A stretch of 64,000 nt of DNA from an uncultured Olsenella sp. (GTDB lineage: Bacteria > Actinomycetota > Coriobacteriia > Coriobacteriales > Atopobiaceae), in the NCBI GenBank assembly GCA_949287905.1, contig CASEHX010000001.1, forward strand, positions 1 through 64,000, read 5' to 3'. Below the pieces are notes generated by a model. That model saw nothing but the letters and a program-made list of their open reading frames with translations, ran no database searches and was not told the DNA's origin. Positions 33,999 to 41,994 of this stretch are shown here, piece by piece. A program made the position numbers and the translations under genes. Each line of letters starts with the position of its first letter. Within the stretch, counting starts at the first letter, position 1.

Positions 33999-34427
33999 TT
34001 AGAGTGCGTCGATTCGCGCACGATACTGCGCAATGATCTGCTCCAGCGTAACAGAAGACATTGCCTGCTCGGCGGCGCGCTGCACGTCATCAAAGCGCTC
34101 TCCTATCACGCGCTGAACGTTCATGCCCACGCCGCACTCGGGGTTCGTGTGCGTGTCGAGGTGCAGGAGGGGACGGTCGCCCTCCACCGCGCGATAGACG
34201 TCGAGCATCGAGATGTCCTTGGCGGGACGCGCGAGCTCGGGACGGGCGTGCCCCGTTACCGACGTGATGAGCCCGGCTCGGCGCAGGCGCCCCATGAGCT
34301 GGCGCACCGAGGAGGGGTTTGCGGCGAGGCTCTTGGCAATCGCCGCGCTCGAGAGGTCTCCATCCCGTTCGGTCGCAACAAAGACCAGCAGGTGAAGGGA
34401 GTCGCTCAGCTTGGTTGAATAGGCCAT
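33999..34427 (-). CDS. Rrf2 family regulator
   Basis: 142 aa. The N-terminal winged HTH (SAAIAKSLAANPSSVRQLMGRLRRAGLITSV) is followed by the Rrf2 linker helix. Only one cysteine is visible in the usual ligand region (PECGVG), so an iron-sulfur cluster of the IscR type is unlikely; it resembles the YwnA-type subgroup. The start is ATG at 34427 behind AAGGAG. It is divergent from the three-sirtuin operon and shares a 104-base intergenic region with it, which holds a dyad that is probably its operator. Confidence 0.85.
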   Translation of the reverse strand: MAYSTKLSDSLHLLVFVATERDGDLSSAAIAKSLAANPSSVRQLMGRLRRAGLITSVTGHARPELARPAKDISMLDVYRAVEGDRPLLHLDTHTNPECGVGMNVQRVIGERFDDVQRAAEQAMSSVTLEQIIAQYRARIDAL

Positions 34428-34531
34428 GTCGCTCCTTGTGATAATGCTGTTGTTATGAGTGTAACAGCAGTTGCGCTCATGGGCACGGCTGCTACAATGC
34501 TGTCGTATTAAAAACAACAGCAAGGAGCCAC
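34428..34531 (+). promoter_or_regulatory. Divergent promoter with candidate Rrf2 operator
   Basis: For the sirtuin operon: -35 TTGCGC (34471-34476), 16 bases, -10 TACAAT (34493-34498), and AAGGAG before the start. Just upstream, 34445-34469 reads TGCTGTTGTTATGAG with an inverted TGTAACAGCA, a dyad of TGCTGTT/AACAGCA half-sites touching the -35 box. Further partial half-sites, AACAACAGCA, flank the ribosome site. The Rrf2 protein is the natural candidate to bind here. Confidence 0.6.
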
Positions 34532-35344
34532 ATGAGCCGAGAAGAACGCGCCCGCGCGACCGAACTGCTGCGTTCCGCAGACGCCGTGGTCATAGCGGCG
34601 AGCAACGGTTTCGACATCGCTGACGGCTACAACCAGTTCGCCCGCGATGACGAGTTCCTGCGCGTCTTTGGAGACCTGCACCGCGAGTGTGGCCTCACGA
34701 GCATCCTTCAGGGCCTCATGGCGCGCTGGCCGAGCCAGGAGCTTCGCTGGGAGTTCCTATCCCGGCTCATCGCCTACGGGTACCGTGACTACGAGCCGTC
34801 TCCTGTCATGCGGGCGCTCGACAGGCTCACGGCGGGCGTCCCGCGCTTCGTGGTGACCTGCAACTGCAACGGTCGCTTCGAGCGCGCGGGCTTCTCGCCA
34901 GATGCCCTTTTGGAGACCGAGGGCAGCTACGCGCGACTTCGCTGTACGGGAGGTTGCACGGGAGAGACGTTCGATGCGCTCCTGTATCTGGGGTCGATCG
35001 AGCTCCCGCGCTGTCCGCGCTGCGGGGCGCCGCTTGACGTCGCGGTTGACGACACGGGTCAGATTGCCCGCCTCGAGCCATTCCGCTCTCAGGCCGCGAA
35101 TCTACACACGTTTCTCGCCAAGTACGAGACGGCGCGAATCTGCGTGCTCGAGCTGGGCGTTGGCCAGCGAAACCGCGCGATCAAGGCGCCGCTCATGGCG
35201 TGGGCTGAGGCTGCGCCGCGCGCGAGCTACGTCGTGATCAACCGCGAGGAGCCCGTGCTGCCGTCGCTTCCGCCCGAGCGCGTCGCGGCCGTGCGCGGCG
35301 ACCTGCGCGAGGTTCTTCTCGCCCTGGATGGGGAGGCAAGATGA
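34532..35344 (+). CDS. SirTM-like sirtuin family protein 1 (degenerate active site)
   Basis: 270 aa. The NAD-binding start VVIAASNGFDIADGYNQF (19-36) matches the class M-like sirtuin pattern common in Firmicutes. The N-x-D motif is altered to TCNCNGRF (109-116), and the usual catalytic position reads TEGS (Glu130-Gly131), not HG or QGD. Four zinc cysteines are present: Cys138, Cys142, Cys161, Cys164. Sirtuins use NAD+ for deacylation or ADP-ribosylation; the altered motif suggests an inactive or changed activity (inference). It is the first of three coupled sirtuin genes; its ATGA end overlaps the next start. The 10-mer lies at its very start (34538). Confidence 0.8.
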   Translation: MSREERARATELLRSADAVVIAASNGFDIADGYNQFARDDEFLRVFGDLHRECGLTSILQGLMARWPSQELRWEFLSRLIAYGYRDYEPSPVMRALDRLTAGVPRFVVTCNCNGRFERAGFSPDALLETEGSYARLRCTGGCTGETFDALLYLGSIELPRCPRCGAPLDVAVDDTGQIARLEPFRSQAANLHTFLAKYETARICVLELGVGQRNRAIKAPLMAWAEAAPRASYVVINREEPVLPSLPPERVAAVRGDLREVLLALDGEAR

Positions 35345-36291
35345 GCAGGCTGATGGGCCTCTATGCCCAGCACCTGGGCGCCGAGCAGCAAAGCCCCTAC
35401 GCGAGCGAGGCTGACTACGAGGCGGCAGTCGTCCGTGCGGCGGAGCTTCTGGGGCAGGCGGACTTCGTGGTTGCGGGCATCGGCTCCGGCATGTCGAGCG
35501 CCTGCGGGTACGATCACTATCACCCCATCCCCGAGTTTGGCCCCGGGGGCACGCTCGAGCGCTTCCGGCGCGCCCACGGCTTTGACACCCTCATGGACGG
35601 CTACTACCACCTCTACGCCACCAACGAGGAGCGCTGGGGCTTCACGGCTGCCTACGTCGACTACGTGGAGTCGGCGCCGGTGGGGCGCGCGTACCGCCAG
35701 CTCGCCGCGCTGCTTGTCGAGAAGGACCACTTCGTGCTCACGACCAACGTGGATGGCCAGGTGCGTCGCTCGTTCGAGCCGGAGCGCACCTGGCTCTTCC
35801 AGGGGGACCTCGCGTTTCTGCAGTGCGGGCAGCCCTGCTGCGACGAGCTGTGGCCGGCTGACGCCTTCGTGCGCCGCGCGCTCGACGCCATGGGGGAGGA
35901 CGACGTCTCCGCGCCCTCCGAGCTCCTGCCGCGCTGCCCGCGCTGCGGCTGGCTCATGGCTCCCTGGGTGCGTGACGAGACGTTTCTCGAGGGGAGCTTC
36001 TGGCGCGCCCAGCGCCGACGCTACGAGGCCTTTGTGCGCGACGCGCTCTCGAGCGGCGAGCGGGTGCTCTTCTTGGAGCTCGGCGTGGGAGGCATGACGC
36101 CGGGCGTGATAGAGCTGCCGTTCTGGGACATGGTGGCGCGCAACAGCAACGCGTTCTACCTGCGCGTCAACTATGGGAAGGCGGGAGAGCCGCGTCAGCT
36201 GGGGGAGCGCTCGCTCACCGTGTGCGCCGACATCGCGGACGTGATGGACAGAGTCTGCGCGCTTCTGGGCGCGCGGGAGGAGGAGCGATGA
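35341..36291 (+). CDS. SirTM-like sirtuin family protein 2
   Basis: 316 aa. VVAGIGSGMSSACGYDHY (43-60) is the NAD-binding motif, LTTNVDGQ (133-140) the ribose/nicotinamide motif, and FQGD (Gln154) replaces the catalytic histidine, as known for class M sirtuins that act as protein ADP-ribosyltransferases. Zinc cysteines are at 162, 166 or 167, 199 and 202. It is translationally coupled to the genes on both sides (ATGA overlaps). It differs enough from gene 1 and gene 3 to suggest a division of labour rather than recent duplication. Confidence 0.85.
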   Translation: MSRLMGLYAQHLGAEQQSPYASEADYEAAVVRAAELLGQADFVVAGIGSGMSSACGYDHYHPIPEFGPGGTLERFRRAHGFDTLMDGYYHLYATNEERWGFTAAYVDYVESAPVGRAYRQLAALLVEKDHFVLTTNVDGQVRRSFEPERTWLFQGDLAFLQCGQPCCDELWPADAFVRRALDAMGEDDVSAPSELLPRCPRCGWLMAPWVRDETFLEGSFWRAQRRRYEAFVRDALSSGERVLFLELGVGGMTPGVIELPFWDMVARNSNAFYLRVNYGKAGEPRQLGERSLTVCADIADVMDRVCALLGAREEER

Positions 36292-37250
36292 CACCTTACG
36301 AGGAGCTGGTCGTTGCCACGCAGGAGAACTTCAGCCGCTTCCGCGCCGCGTATGCGGCGGGCAGTGCGCCCTACGAGCTTGCCGGTCCTTCTCCGCTCAC
36401 GTACGAGCAGCAGATCGAGCGGCTGGTCCATGAGATCGCGGAGGCGGACTGCGTGCTCGTGGGCGGTGCGTCCGGACTCTCGGCGGCGGGCGGCGGCGAC
36501 TTCTACTACGGGGACACGCCGTCCTTCCGCGAGCACTTTGGCAAGTTTGCCGAGAAGTACGGCGTGCGCGGCGCCTTCGACGGGAGCTTCCGCCGATGGG
36601 AGACGCCCGAGGAGAAGTGGGCGTACCTCTCCACGTTTCTCCACACCACGCAGACGGCGCCGGTGCGCGCGCCCTACCGGGACCTTGACGCGCTGCTCGC
36701 GGGCAAGGACTTCTTCGTGCTCACCACCAACCAGGACACGCAGTTCGTGAAGCTCTATCCCGAAGGACAGGTCGCCCAGATCCAGGGCGACCACCGCTTC
36801 TTCCAGTGCGCGCGCTGCTGCACGGACGACACCTGGGACGCCGTGGGGCCCGTTCGTCAGATGATCGAGGCGCAAGGGGACGACACGCGCATCCCCACGA
36901 GCCTCATCCCGCGCTGCCCGCACTGCGGTGGGGAGGCGTTCCCGTGGGTGCGAGGCTATGGCAACTTCCTACAGGGCGAGAAGTACGAGGAGCAGTACCG
37001 CAAGGTCTCCGACTGGCTGGCCGCGCACGCCGAGAGGCGCCTGCTGCTCCTGGAGCTGGGGGTCGGCCGCATGACGCCGATGTTCATCCAGGAGCCGTTC
37101 TGGAACCTCACGCTCTCGCTTCCGCACGCGCGCTACGTTGCGATGAACGACCGCTACGACCTGCTCCCCGCGCAGATTGCCGACAAGGGCATGGTAATCG
37201 TCGCGGACATCGCCCGCGTGCTGGCAGACGCGCGGGCCCTGGCCGGATGA
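36288..37250 (+). CDS. SirTM-like sirtuin family protein 3
   Basis: 320 aa. VLVGGASGLSAAGGGDFYYG (56-75), LTTNQDTQF (145-153) and IQGD (Gln166) give the same Gln-type active site as protein 2. Zinc cysteines are at 174, 177 or 178, 210 and 213. ATG 36288 overlaps the stop of the preceding gene and has GGAGGAG upstream. The TGA stop (37248-37250) sits in a GAAGGGACTGTCCCTTC palindrome that probably terminates the operon. No macrodomain, GcvH-like or lipoate ligase gene, the usual SirTM partners, is nearby. Confidence 0.85.
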   Translation: MTPYEELVVATQENFSRFRAAYAAGSAPYELAGPSPLTYEQQIERLVHEIAEADCVLVGGASGLSAAGGGDFYYGDTPSFREHFGKFAEKYGVRGAFDGSFRRWETPEEKWAYLSTFLHTTQTAPVRAPYRDLDALLAGKDFFVLTTNQDTQFVKLYPEGQVAQIQGDHRFFQCARCCTDDTWDAVGPVRQMIEAQGDDTRIPTSLIPRCPHCGGEAFPWVRGYGNFLQGEKYEEQYRKVSDWLAAHAERRLLLLELGVGRMTPMFIQEPFWNLTLSLPHARYVAMNDRYDLLPAQIADKGMVIVADIARVLADARALAG

Positions 37251-37277
37251 TACGAAGGGACTGTCCCTTCGTATCAT
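37247..37277. terminator. Palindrome at the shared end of the sirtuin operon and XRE gene
   Basis: ATGATACGAAGGGACTGTCC and its complement form a perfect 31-base palindrome. Its first TGA is the stop of sirtuin 3 and its right end meets the stop of the convergent XRE gene, so it can act as a bidirectional terminator. Confidence 0.75.
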
Positions 37278-37684
37278 TCCCGCTCGTCGGTGTGCATGAG
37301 CTGGACGAGCGCCAGGCACGCGACGCCGATGCCGAGGAGCCCGAGCGCGTTTCTCGGCTCCACCTCGTCCATGATGGTGAGCGCGGTCACGCCCACGCCC
37401 ATGGCGAGCGCGACCGCCTTGAGGACAAGCTCCACGAGCGCGGGCACGCGGGACCCCGCTGGCTCCTCCTGCGCCGCCGTCTTCACCTCGAGCAGCTCGT
37501 CCACCGAGGTGCCGAGCACCTCGGCCAGCTTGGGCAGCGACGCCACGTCCGGAAACGACAGATTGCGCTCCCACTTGCTCACGGCCTTGTCCGTGACGCC
37601 CATCTGCCGGGCGAGCTCGAGCTGCGTCAGGCCCTTCTCCTTGCGCAGGGCGGAGATGGTGGCGCCAAAGGTCTGCTTGGTCAT
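37274..37684 (-). CDS. XRE regulator with C-terminal membrane segments
   Basis: 136 aa. The XRE HTH is at 5-60 (LTQLELARQMGVTDKAVSKWERNLSFPDVASLPKLAEVL). Two hydrophobic stretches at about 84-105 and 113-129 suggest a membrane-bound regulator. The start is ATG at 37684 behind AAAGGAC. The divergently placed FtsX-type permease at 37907 is a possible target (inference). Confidence 0.82.
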   Translation of the reverse strand: MTKQTFGATISALRKEKGLTQLELARQMGVTDKAVSKWERNLSFPDVASLPKLAEVLGTSVDELLEVKTAAQEEPAGSRVPALVELVLKAVALAMGVGVTALTIMDEVEPRNALGLLGIGVACLALVQLMHTDERE

Positions 37685-37906
37685 GGTGGTCCTTTCGCTG
37701 GGGTCCGTCTGGCAGGGCCATCGTCACGCGGGGCGACGCCGCGCTCAACCGACCGCCAGTTGAGTTGGCTCGACCGTTGGTAGAGTTGCAGTTTACGGCA
37801 GATAACCTTGCGAAACCGTTAGGGGAGCATAAGCCCGGGCGATGGCACACTGGGCGGGCGAGAAGGACGATGGGCATGTAACTGACGCTGGCCGGAAGGA
37901 GCCGTC

Positions 37907-39295
37907 ATGCCCGTCACCCTGCGCGTCGCGCTCGGCAACGTCTCGCGCTGCGCGCGCGACTACTCGGTCTACCTCGTCACGCTCGCCTTTGCCACGTGCC
38001 TGCTCTACGCGTTCAACGCCTCGGGCGACTACCTCCTGGCGATGCCGCTCACGGGCCCGCAGCTCGAGGTCATCCACAAGGCGCGCGACATCACCGGCGC
38101 CTTCTCGGTCTTTGTGGTGCTCGTCTTTGCCGTGCTCGTGGCCTACGCCACGCGCTTCATCGTGCGGCGTCGCTCGCGGGAGTTTGGGACGTACGCGCTG
38201 CTCGGGATGCGTGCGCCGGCGCTCGCGGCGATCCTCGCGGCGGAGGGCGCGCTCGTGGGGCTCGCGGCGCTGGTGGCGGGACTCGCGCTCGGCGCGGCGG
38301 CGTCGCCAGCTTTTGGCGCCGTCGCGGCGTTCGTCTTCGGCGTGCCGTGGCAGCTTGCCTGGTCCTTCTCGCCCGCGGCCGCGCTCGACGCGTGCGCGTG
38401 GTTCGCTGGGATCGAGGGGCTGGCGATCGTGCTCTCCGTGGTTGACGTGCTGCGTCGGCCGCTCGTGGAGCTCCTCGAGCACGACTGCGCGCCGGAGCGG
38501 CTTGCTTTCGCAACGCACCGCGGCGTGACGCGCGCGCAGGCGGCGCTGGCCGTGGTCCTTCTCGCCGTGGTGTGGGGTTCGTGCGTGGTCCAGCCCGGGC
38601 TCTTTGTGCTCGCGATCCTGCCGATGGGGTGGGCGGCCTACGTGGCCACCTCGCTCGTCTTTCGGCTGGTGGCGGCGGGCGTGCCCGCGCGTGTGCGTCG
38701 TGGCTCCCGCTACTGGGAGGGGCTGCGTGCCTTCACGCTGCGGCAGGTGGAGGGCCACGTGTCCACGGGCTGCCAGGCCCTCTCGTGCACGTGCGTGCTC
38801 GTGGCGTGTGCGGTCTGCATGATCTGCGCGGGGCTCCTCTTCTCGGTGGGGCAGCGCGTGGCAGGGCTCGCGGACCCGGGGGCGCTGGCGGAGGCGTCGC
38901 TCGCGCCGATCGGCTACGTGGGAATCTTCTACGGAGAGGCGTTTCTCGTTGCCGCCGCCGCGGTGCTCGCGCTGCAGCAGGTTAGCCAGGCCGCGGACGG
39001 CCGGCGCGCCTACGCCACGCTGATGGCGCTCGGGACGGACGAGCGGGAGGCGCGCGGCGCCGTGCGGGCGCAGGTGGGCGTTGCCTTTGCGCTGCCCGCG
39101 GCGCTCGCGGTGGTGCACGACTGCTTTGGCCTCATGCTGGTGCGCCAGCTCGCGGGTGGCGTGCCGGACGAGGCGTTTCTCGCCATCGCGGCGTGCTCCG
39201 TGGTGGGCACGCTCGGGCTTCTCGCCCTGTACTACCTGCTCTGCGTCCGCGAGTGCGCGCGCGTGCTGCTGGGCGATGTGTCGAGCCTCGGTTGA
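37907..39295 (+). CDS. Orphan FtsX/BceB-type ABC permease
   Basis: 462 aa with about eight membrane helices. The N-terminus (LRVALGNVSRCARDYSVYLVTLAFATCLLYAF) and the cytoplasmic motif RRRSREFGTYALLGM closely parallel the Bce permease at 62691 (LGNVRKSFRDFAVFFLTLAF and RRRKREFGIYLTLGM). Bce permeases export or detach antimicrobial peptides and need an ATPase, but none is adjacent here, and the large extracellular domain typical of BceB is absent. It may use the ATPase encoded at 61904 or one elsewhere, or be a remnant. The start is ATG 37907 behind GGAAGGAG. Confidence 0.78.
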   Translation: MPVTLRVALGNVSRCARDYSVYLVTLAFATCLLYAFNASGDYLLAMPLTGPQLEVIHKARDITGAFSVFVVLVFAVLVAYATRFIVRRRSREFGTYALLGMRAPALAAILAAEGALVGLAALVAGLALGAAASPAFGAVAAFVFGVPWQLAWSFSPAAALDACAWFAGIEGLAIVLSVVDVLRRPLVELLEHDCAPERLAFATHRGVTRAQAALAVVLLAVVWGSCVVQPGLFVLAILPMGWAAYVATSLVFRLVAAGVPARVRRGSRYWEGLRAFTLRQVEGHVSTGCQALSCTCVLVACAVCMICAGLLFSVGQRVAGLADPGALAEASLAPIGYVGIFYGEAFLVAAAAVLALQQVSQAADGRRAYATLMALGTDEREARGAVRAQVGVAFALPAALAVVHDCFGLMLVRQLAGGVPDEAFLAIAACSVVGTLGLLALYYLLCVRECARVLLGDVSSLG

Positions 39296-39391
39296 CCGCG
39301 TGCGAGAAACGTCAACTAGCACTCCTTTGATTCCACTTCTGCTCGACCGCATACTGGAGGTGAAAGCCGGCTGCAGCGTCAAGGGGGAGCC

Positions 39392-40573
39392 ATGAGCGAG
39401 AGCATCAACATCGGTCGCACGATCGCGCGGGAGCGGCGCCGCGCGGGCGTCACGCAGGAGGCGCTCGCCGCCCACCTGGGCGTCTCAAAGGCCGCCGTGA
39501 GCAAGTGGGAGCTCGGGCAGAGCCTCCCGGACGTGAGCCTGCTGCCGCGCATCGCCGCGTACTTCTCGCTCACCCTGGACGAGCTCTTCGACTGGCGCGA
39601 CGAGCTCTCTCAGGAGGAGTCCGCCGCACTCTATGCCGAGGTCTACGCACTGGGCGAGAAGGACCTTGCATCGGCGCACAAGCGGCTGCGCGCGCTTGCC
39701 TCGGAGCACTACTCGGACGCGAACCTGCTGCTCATGTTTGCGTCGCTTCTCACGGTGTGGGCGGGCGGTATGGCAACGCCGTTCGCTCCGGCGGGCGAGA
39801 AGGGCGGCTCGTCCGACGCCCCGCTCGATGCCGACGACCTCGCCGACGAGGCGCTCGCCCTGCTCGACCGCGTGCTCGAGGTGGCGACGGACCCCTCTGC
39901 CCTGTATCTCGCGCAGCAGCAGAGGGCCACGACGCTCTTCCACGCAGGTCGCTACGAGGAGGCCGCCTCGCTCCTGGAGCCGCTCGTGCGCCGTCAGGAC
40001 GCGAGCGCCCCGACGATGCTTCTCGCCTCTGCCTACCGCAAGCTCGGCCGCGACGACGAAGCCCTCGACCTTCTGCAGGCAGAGCGCCTGCGCGCGGCGA
40101 GCTTCGTGCTCTCATCGCTCATGCAGGAGGTGGGGATGCGAGATGATGCGGCGTTCGCGCGGGTGGCTGGCAACGCCGCCGGGGCGGTCTTCGAGGCGCT
40201 CGACATGGGCACGGTGAACCCGTTCTTCTCGGCAACAATGTCCCTCGAGGTTGCGGATACCCTACGACGCGCCGGCGAGAAGGACACCGCGCTCGACGCC
40301 CTTGCTCGGGCCGCAGAAGCTCTGGCGGCCGTCCCGGCGCGCCCGGCCCCGTCCGACTCCCCGCTCTGGGACCGCATGGCCGACCGCCTCGACCCCGCCC
40401 AAGCTGGGGAGGCGTGGGCAGCTCACAAGTCCCGCCAAGCAGACGAGGTGGAATCGCTCATGCGCCAGGCGTTCGCCGAACAGGTGTCATCGCCAAAGTG
40501 GCGCGAGCTCGCGGGTAACGACCCACGCTATCAGGACGTACTTGCGAATGCTCTGCGATTGCGAGGTCTTTGA
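39392..40573 (+). CDS. XRE regulator with TPR-like helical sensor domain
   Basis: 393 aa. Residues 8-65 form an XRE HTH (VTQEALAAHLGVSKAAVSKWELGQSLPDVSLLPRIAAYF). The remainder is alpha-helical with TPR-like spacing (LYLAQQQRATTLFHAGRYEEAASLLEPL, AYRKLGRDDEALDLL), as in peptide-responsive or nutrient-responsive regulators. No membrane segment is seen. The start is ATG 39392 behind GGGGGAG. Confidence 0.8.
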   Translation: MSESINIGRTIARERRRAGVTQEALAAHLGVSKAAVSKWELGQSLPDVSLLPRIAAYFSLTLDELFDWRDELSQEESAALYAEVYALGEKDLASAHKRLRALASEHYSDANLLLMFASLLTVWAGGMATPFAPAGEKGGSSDAPLDADDLADEALALLDRVLEVATDPSALYLAQQQRATTLFHAGRYEEAASLLEPLVRRQDASAPTMLLASAYRKLGRDDEALDLLQAERLRAASFVLSSLMQEVGMRDDAAFARVAGNAAGAVFEALDMGTVNPFFSATMSLEVADTLRRAGEKDTALDALARAAEALAAVPARPAPSDSPLWDRMADRLDPAQAGEAWAAHKSRQADEVESLMRQAFAEQVSSPKWRELAGNDPRYQDVLANALRLRGL

Positions 40574-40683
40574 CGGGAGCCTATGCGCGCTTCCTTACTT
40601 CTCTTGACAGTTTGCGGTGTCGTATTGCCTGCTTTACTGTTGAACCAGGTTGAGCGGGTCGTTCGGAATCGAGGAGGCGTTGC

Positions 40684-41586
40684 GTGTTGTCCGGTCGCAC
40701 AGGGCGAAGCGTTGCCTTCGCGCTCGCCGCGGCGGCGCTCTATGCGCTGAGCACGCCGTTTTCCAAGGTGCTGCTTGCTGACGTTGCGCCGAACATGATG
40801 GCGGCGCTGCTGTATCTCGGCGCAGGCGCCGGCATGACGGTGCTTTCGCTCGCGAGCGGCGCAGGTGGAGGTGCGGGAGAGGTTCGCGGGCGGCCCCTCG
40901 AGCGCGCGGACGCCCCCTATGTGGCCGCGATGGTCGTGCTCGACGTAGCGGCGCCCCTGCTGCTCATGGCAGGGCTCTCCCTCTCGTCGGCAGAGAGCGT
41001 GTCGCTGTTGAACAACTTTGAGATCGTGGCGACCGCCCTTATCGCCCGCCTCGCGTTTGGGGAGCGGGTGGGGGCTCGCACGGCGACGGGCATCGGCGTC
41101 ATCTCCCTGGCATGCGTCCTCTTGTCCTGGGACGCGGGGGCGTGGGGGTTCTCCGCTGGTTCGCTTCTCACGCTTGCGGCATGCCTGTGCTGGGGCATCG
41201 AGAACAACTGCACGAACAGGTTGTCGGACTGCGATCCGGTCCAGGTTGTCGTCATCAAGGGGTGGGGCTCGGGCGCCGGCGCGCTCGTCGTGGCGCTCTG
41301 CGCAGGCGACGCCCTGCCGACGCTCGTTGACGCGGGGCTTGCGCTCCTGCTCGGGTTTGTCTCATACGGGCTGTCGATTGCCTGCTATGTGCGCGCCCAG
41401 CGCGACCTGGGGGCGGCACGAACGAGCGCGTTCTACGCGGTGAACCCCTTCATTGGCAGCGCGCTGGCGTTCGCTCTGTTCCGCACGCCGCTTGCGCCGA
41501 CGTTTGTCCTCGCGCTCGTCCTTATGGTAGTTGGCACATGGCTCGTGGCGCCGCGAGATCCTAGTGTGCCTCGCCCACCAGCTTGA
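40684..41586 (+). CDS. EamA/DMT family transporter
   Basis: 300 aa, ten predicted membrane helices in two EamA halves: LAAAALYALSTPFSKVLL at the start and the second-half motif LGAARTSAFYAVNPFIGSALAF. DMT transporters export or import small metabolites; the substrate is not evident. GTG 40684 is chosen behind GAGGAGG; TTG 40687 is the alternative. A perfect TTGACA lies at 40604-40609 but without a good -10. The gene ends convergently with gdx and overlaps it by 26 bases. Confidence 0.88.
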   Translation: MLSGRTGRSVAFALAAAALYALSTPFSKVLLADVAPNMMAALLYLGAGAGMTVLSLASGAGGGAGEVRGRPLERADAPYVAAMVVLDVAAPLLLMAGLSLSSAESVSLLNNFEIVATALIARLAFGERVGARTATGIGVISLACVLLSWDAGAWGFSAGSLLTLAACLCWGIENNCTNRLSDCDPVQVVVIKGWGSGAGALVVALCAGDALPTLVDAGLALLLGFVSYGLSIACYVRAQRDLGAARTSAFYAVNPFIGSALAFALFRTPLAPTFVLALVLMVVGTWLVAPRDPSVPRPPA

Positions 41587-41884
41587 GGCCGACGACGCAC
41601 GCCACGAGGCCTGCAATGAGCAGAATCTTTGCCCACGAGAACGACTCTGCGCCGGAGACGACGCCCCATGCCACCGTGAGCGCGGCGCCGATGCCCACCC
41701 AGACGGCGTAGGCGGTGCCCAGCGGAATCGTGCGGACGGCGTGGCTGAGTCCGAGCATGCTCGCGGCGAGCGCGACGAGAAACACGATAGAGGGGACGGG
41801 CTGCGTGAAGCCCTCGGAGCGGTCGAGGGCCTGGGCCCACACGGCCTCCATCGCGCCCGACACGACCAAAATGACCCAATCCAT
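41561..41884 (-). CDS. gdx: Guanidinium exporter Gdx (SugE-type SMR protein)
   Basis: 107 aa, four membrane helices, the size of an SMR subunit. Glu13 in SGAMEAVWA is the conserved proton/substrate glutamate, and SHAVRTIPLGTAYAVWVGIGA is the SugE/Gdx-type helix signature. Gdx proteins exchange guanidinium for protons across the membrane. A guanidine-III riboswitch just upstream (41903-41942) fixes this assignment more firmly than sequence alone. The start is ATG at 41884 behind GGAGGT. The 3' end overlaps the convergent EamA gene. Confidence 0.94.
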   Translation of the reverse strand: MDWVILVVSGAMEAVWAQALDRSEGFTQPVPSIVFLVALAASMLGLSHAVRTIPLGTAYAVWVGIGAALTVAWGVVSGAESFSWAKILLIAGLVACVVGLKLVGEAH

Positions 41885-41902
41885 GGCAACCTCCAAGATC
41901 AT

Positions 41903-41942
41903 GCGCCGTCTTTGCGATTCTGGTACGGCTGCCCTCGTCAGA
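41903..41942 (-). ncRNA. Guanidine-III (ykkC-III) riboswitch
   Basis: Read on the minus strand, 41942 to 41903 gives TCTG-ACGAGG-GCA-GCCGTAC-CAGA, then ATCGCAAAGACGGCGC. This matches the guanidine-III layout known from Thermobifida fusca: a four-base outer stem around ACGAGG-N3-GCCGUAC, then CAAGACGGC-type sequence pairing back with GCCGU to form the H-type pseudoknot. It ends 19 bases before the gdx start, close to the GGAGGT ribosome site, so translational control is likely: guanidine binding would stabilise the knot and free or mask the site. Confidence 0.88.
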
Positions 41943-41994
41943 GACCCGTTGGGTCGGGAGAATCTTAGCACAGGTGGTTGGCATCCCCCTAAAG

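Noticed and set aside
34532..37250. Standard deacetylase sirtuins (CobB-like)
   Set aside because: The catalytic histidine motif is absent in all three; the motifs are QGD or EGS.
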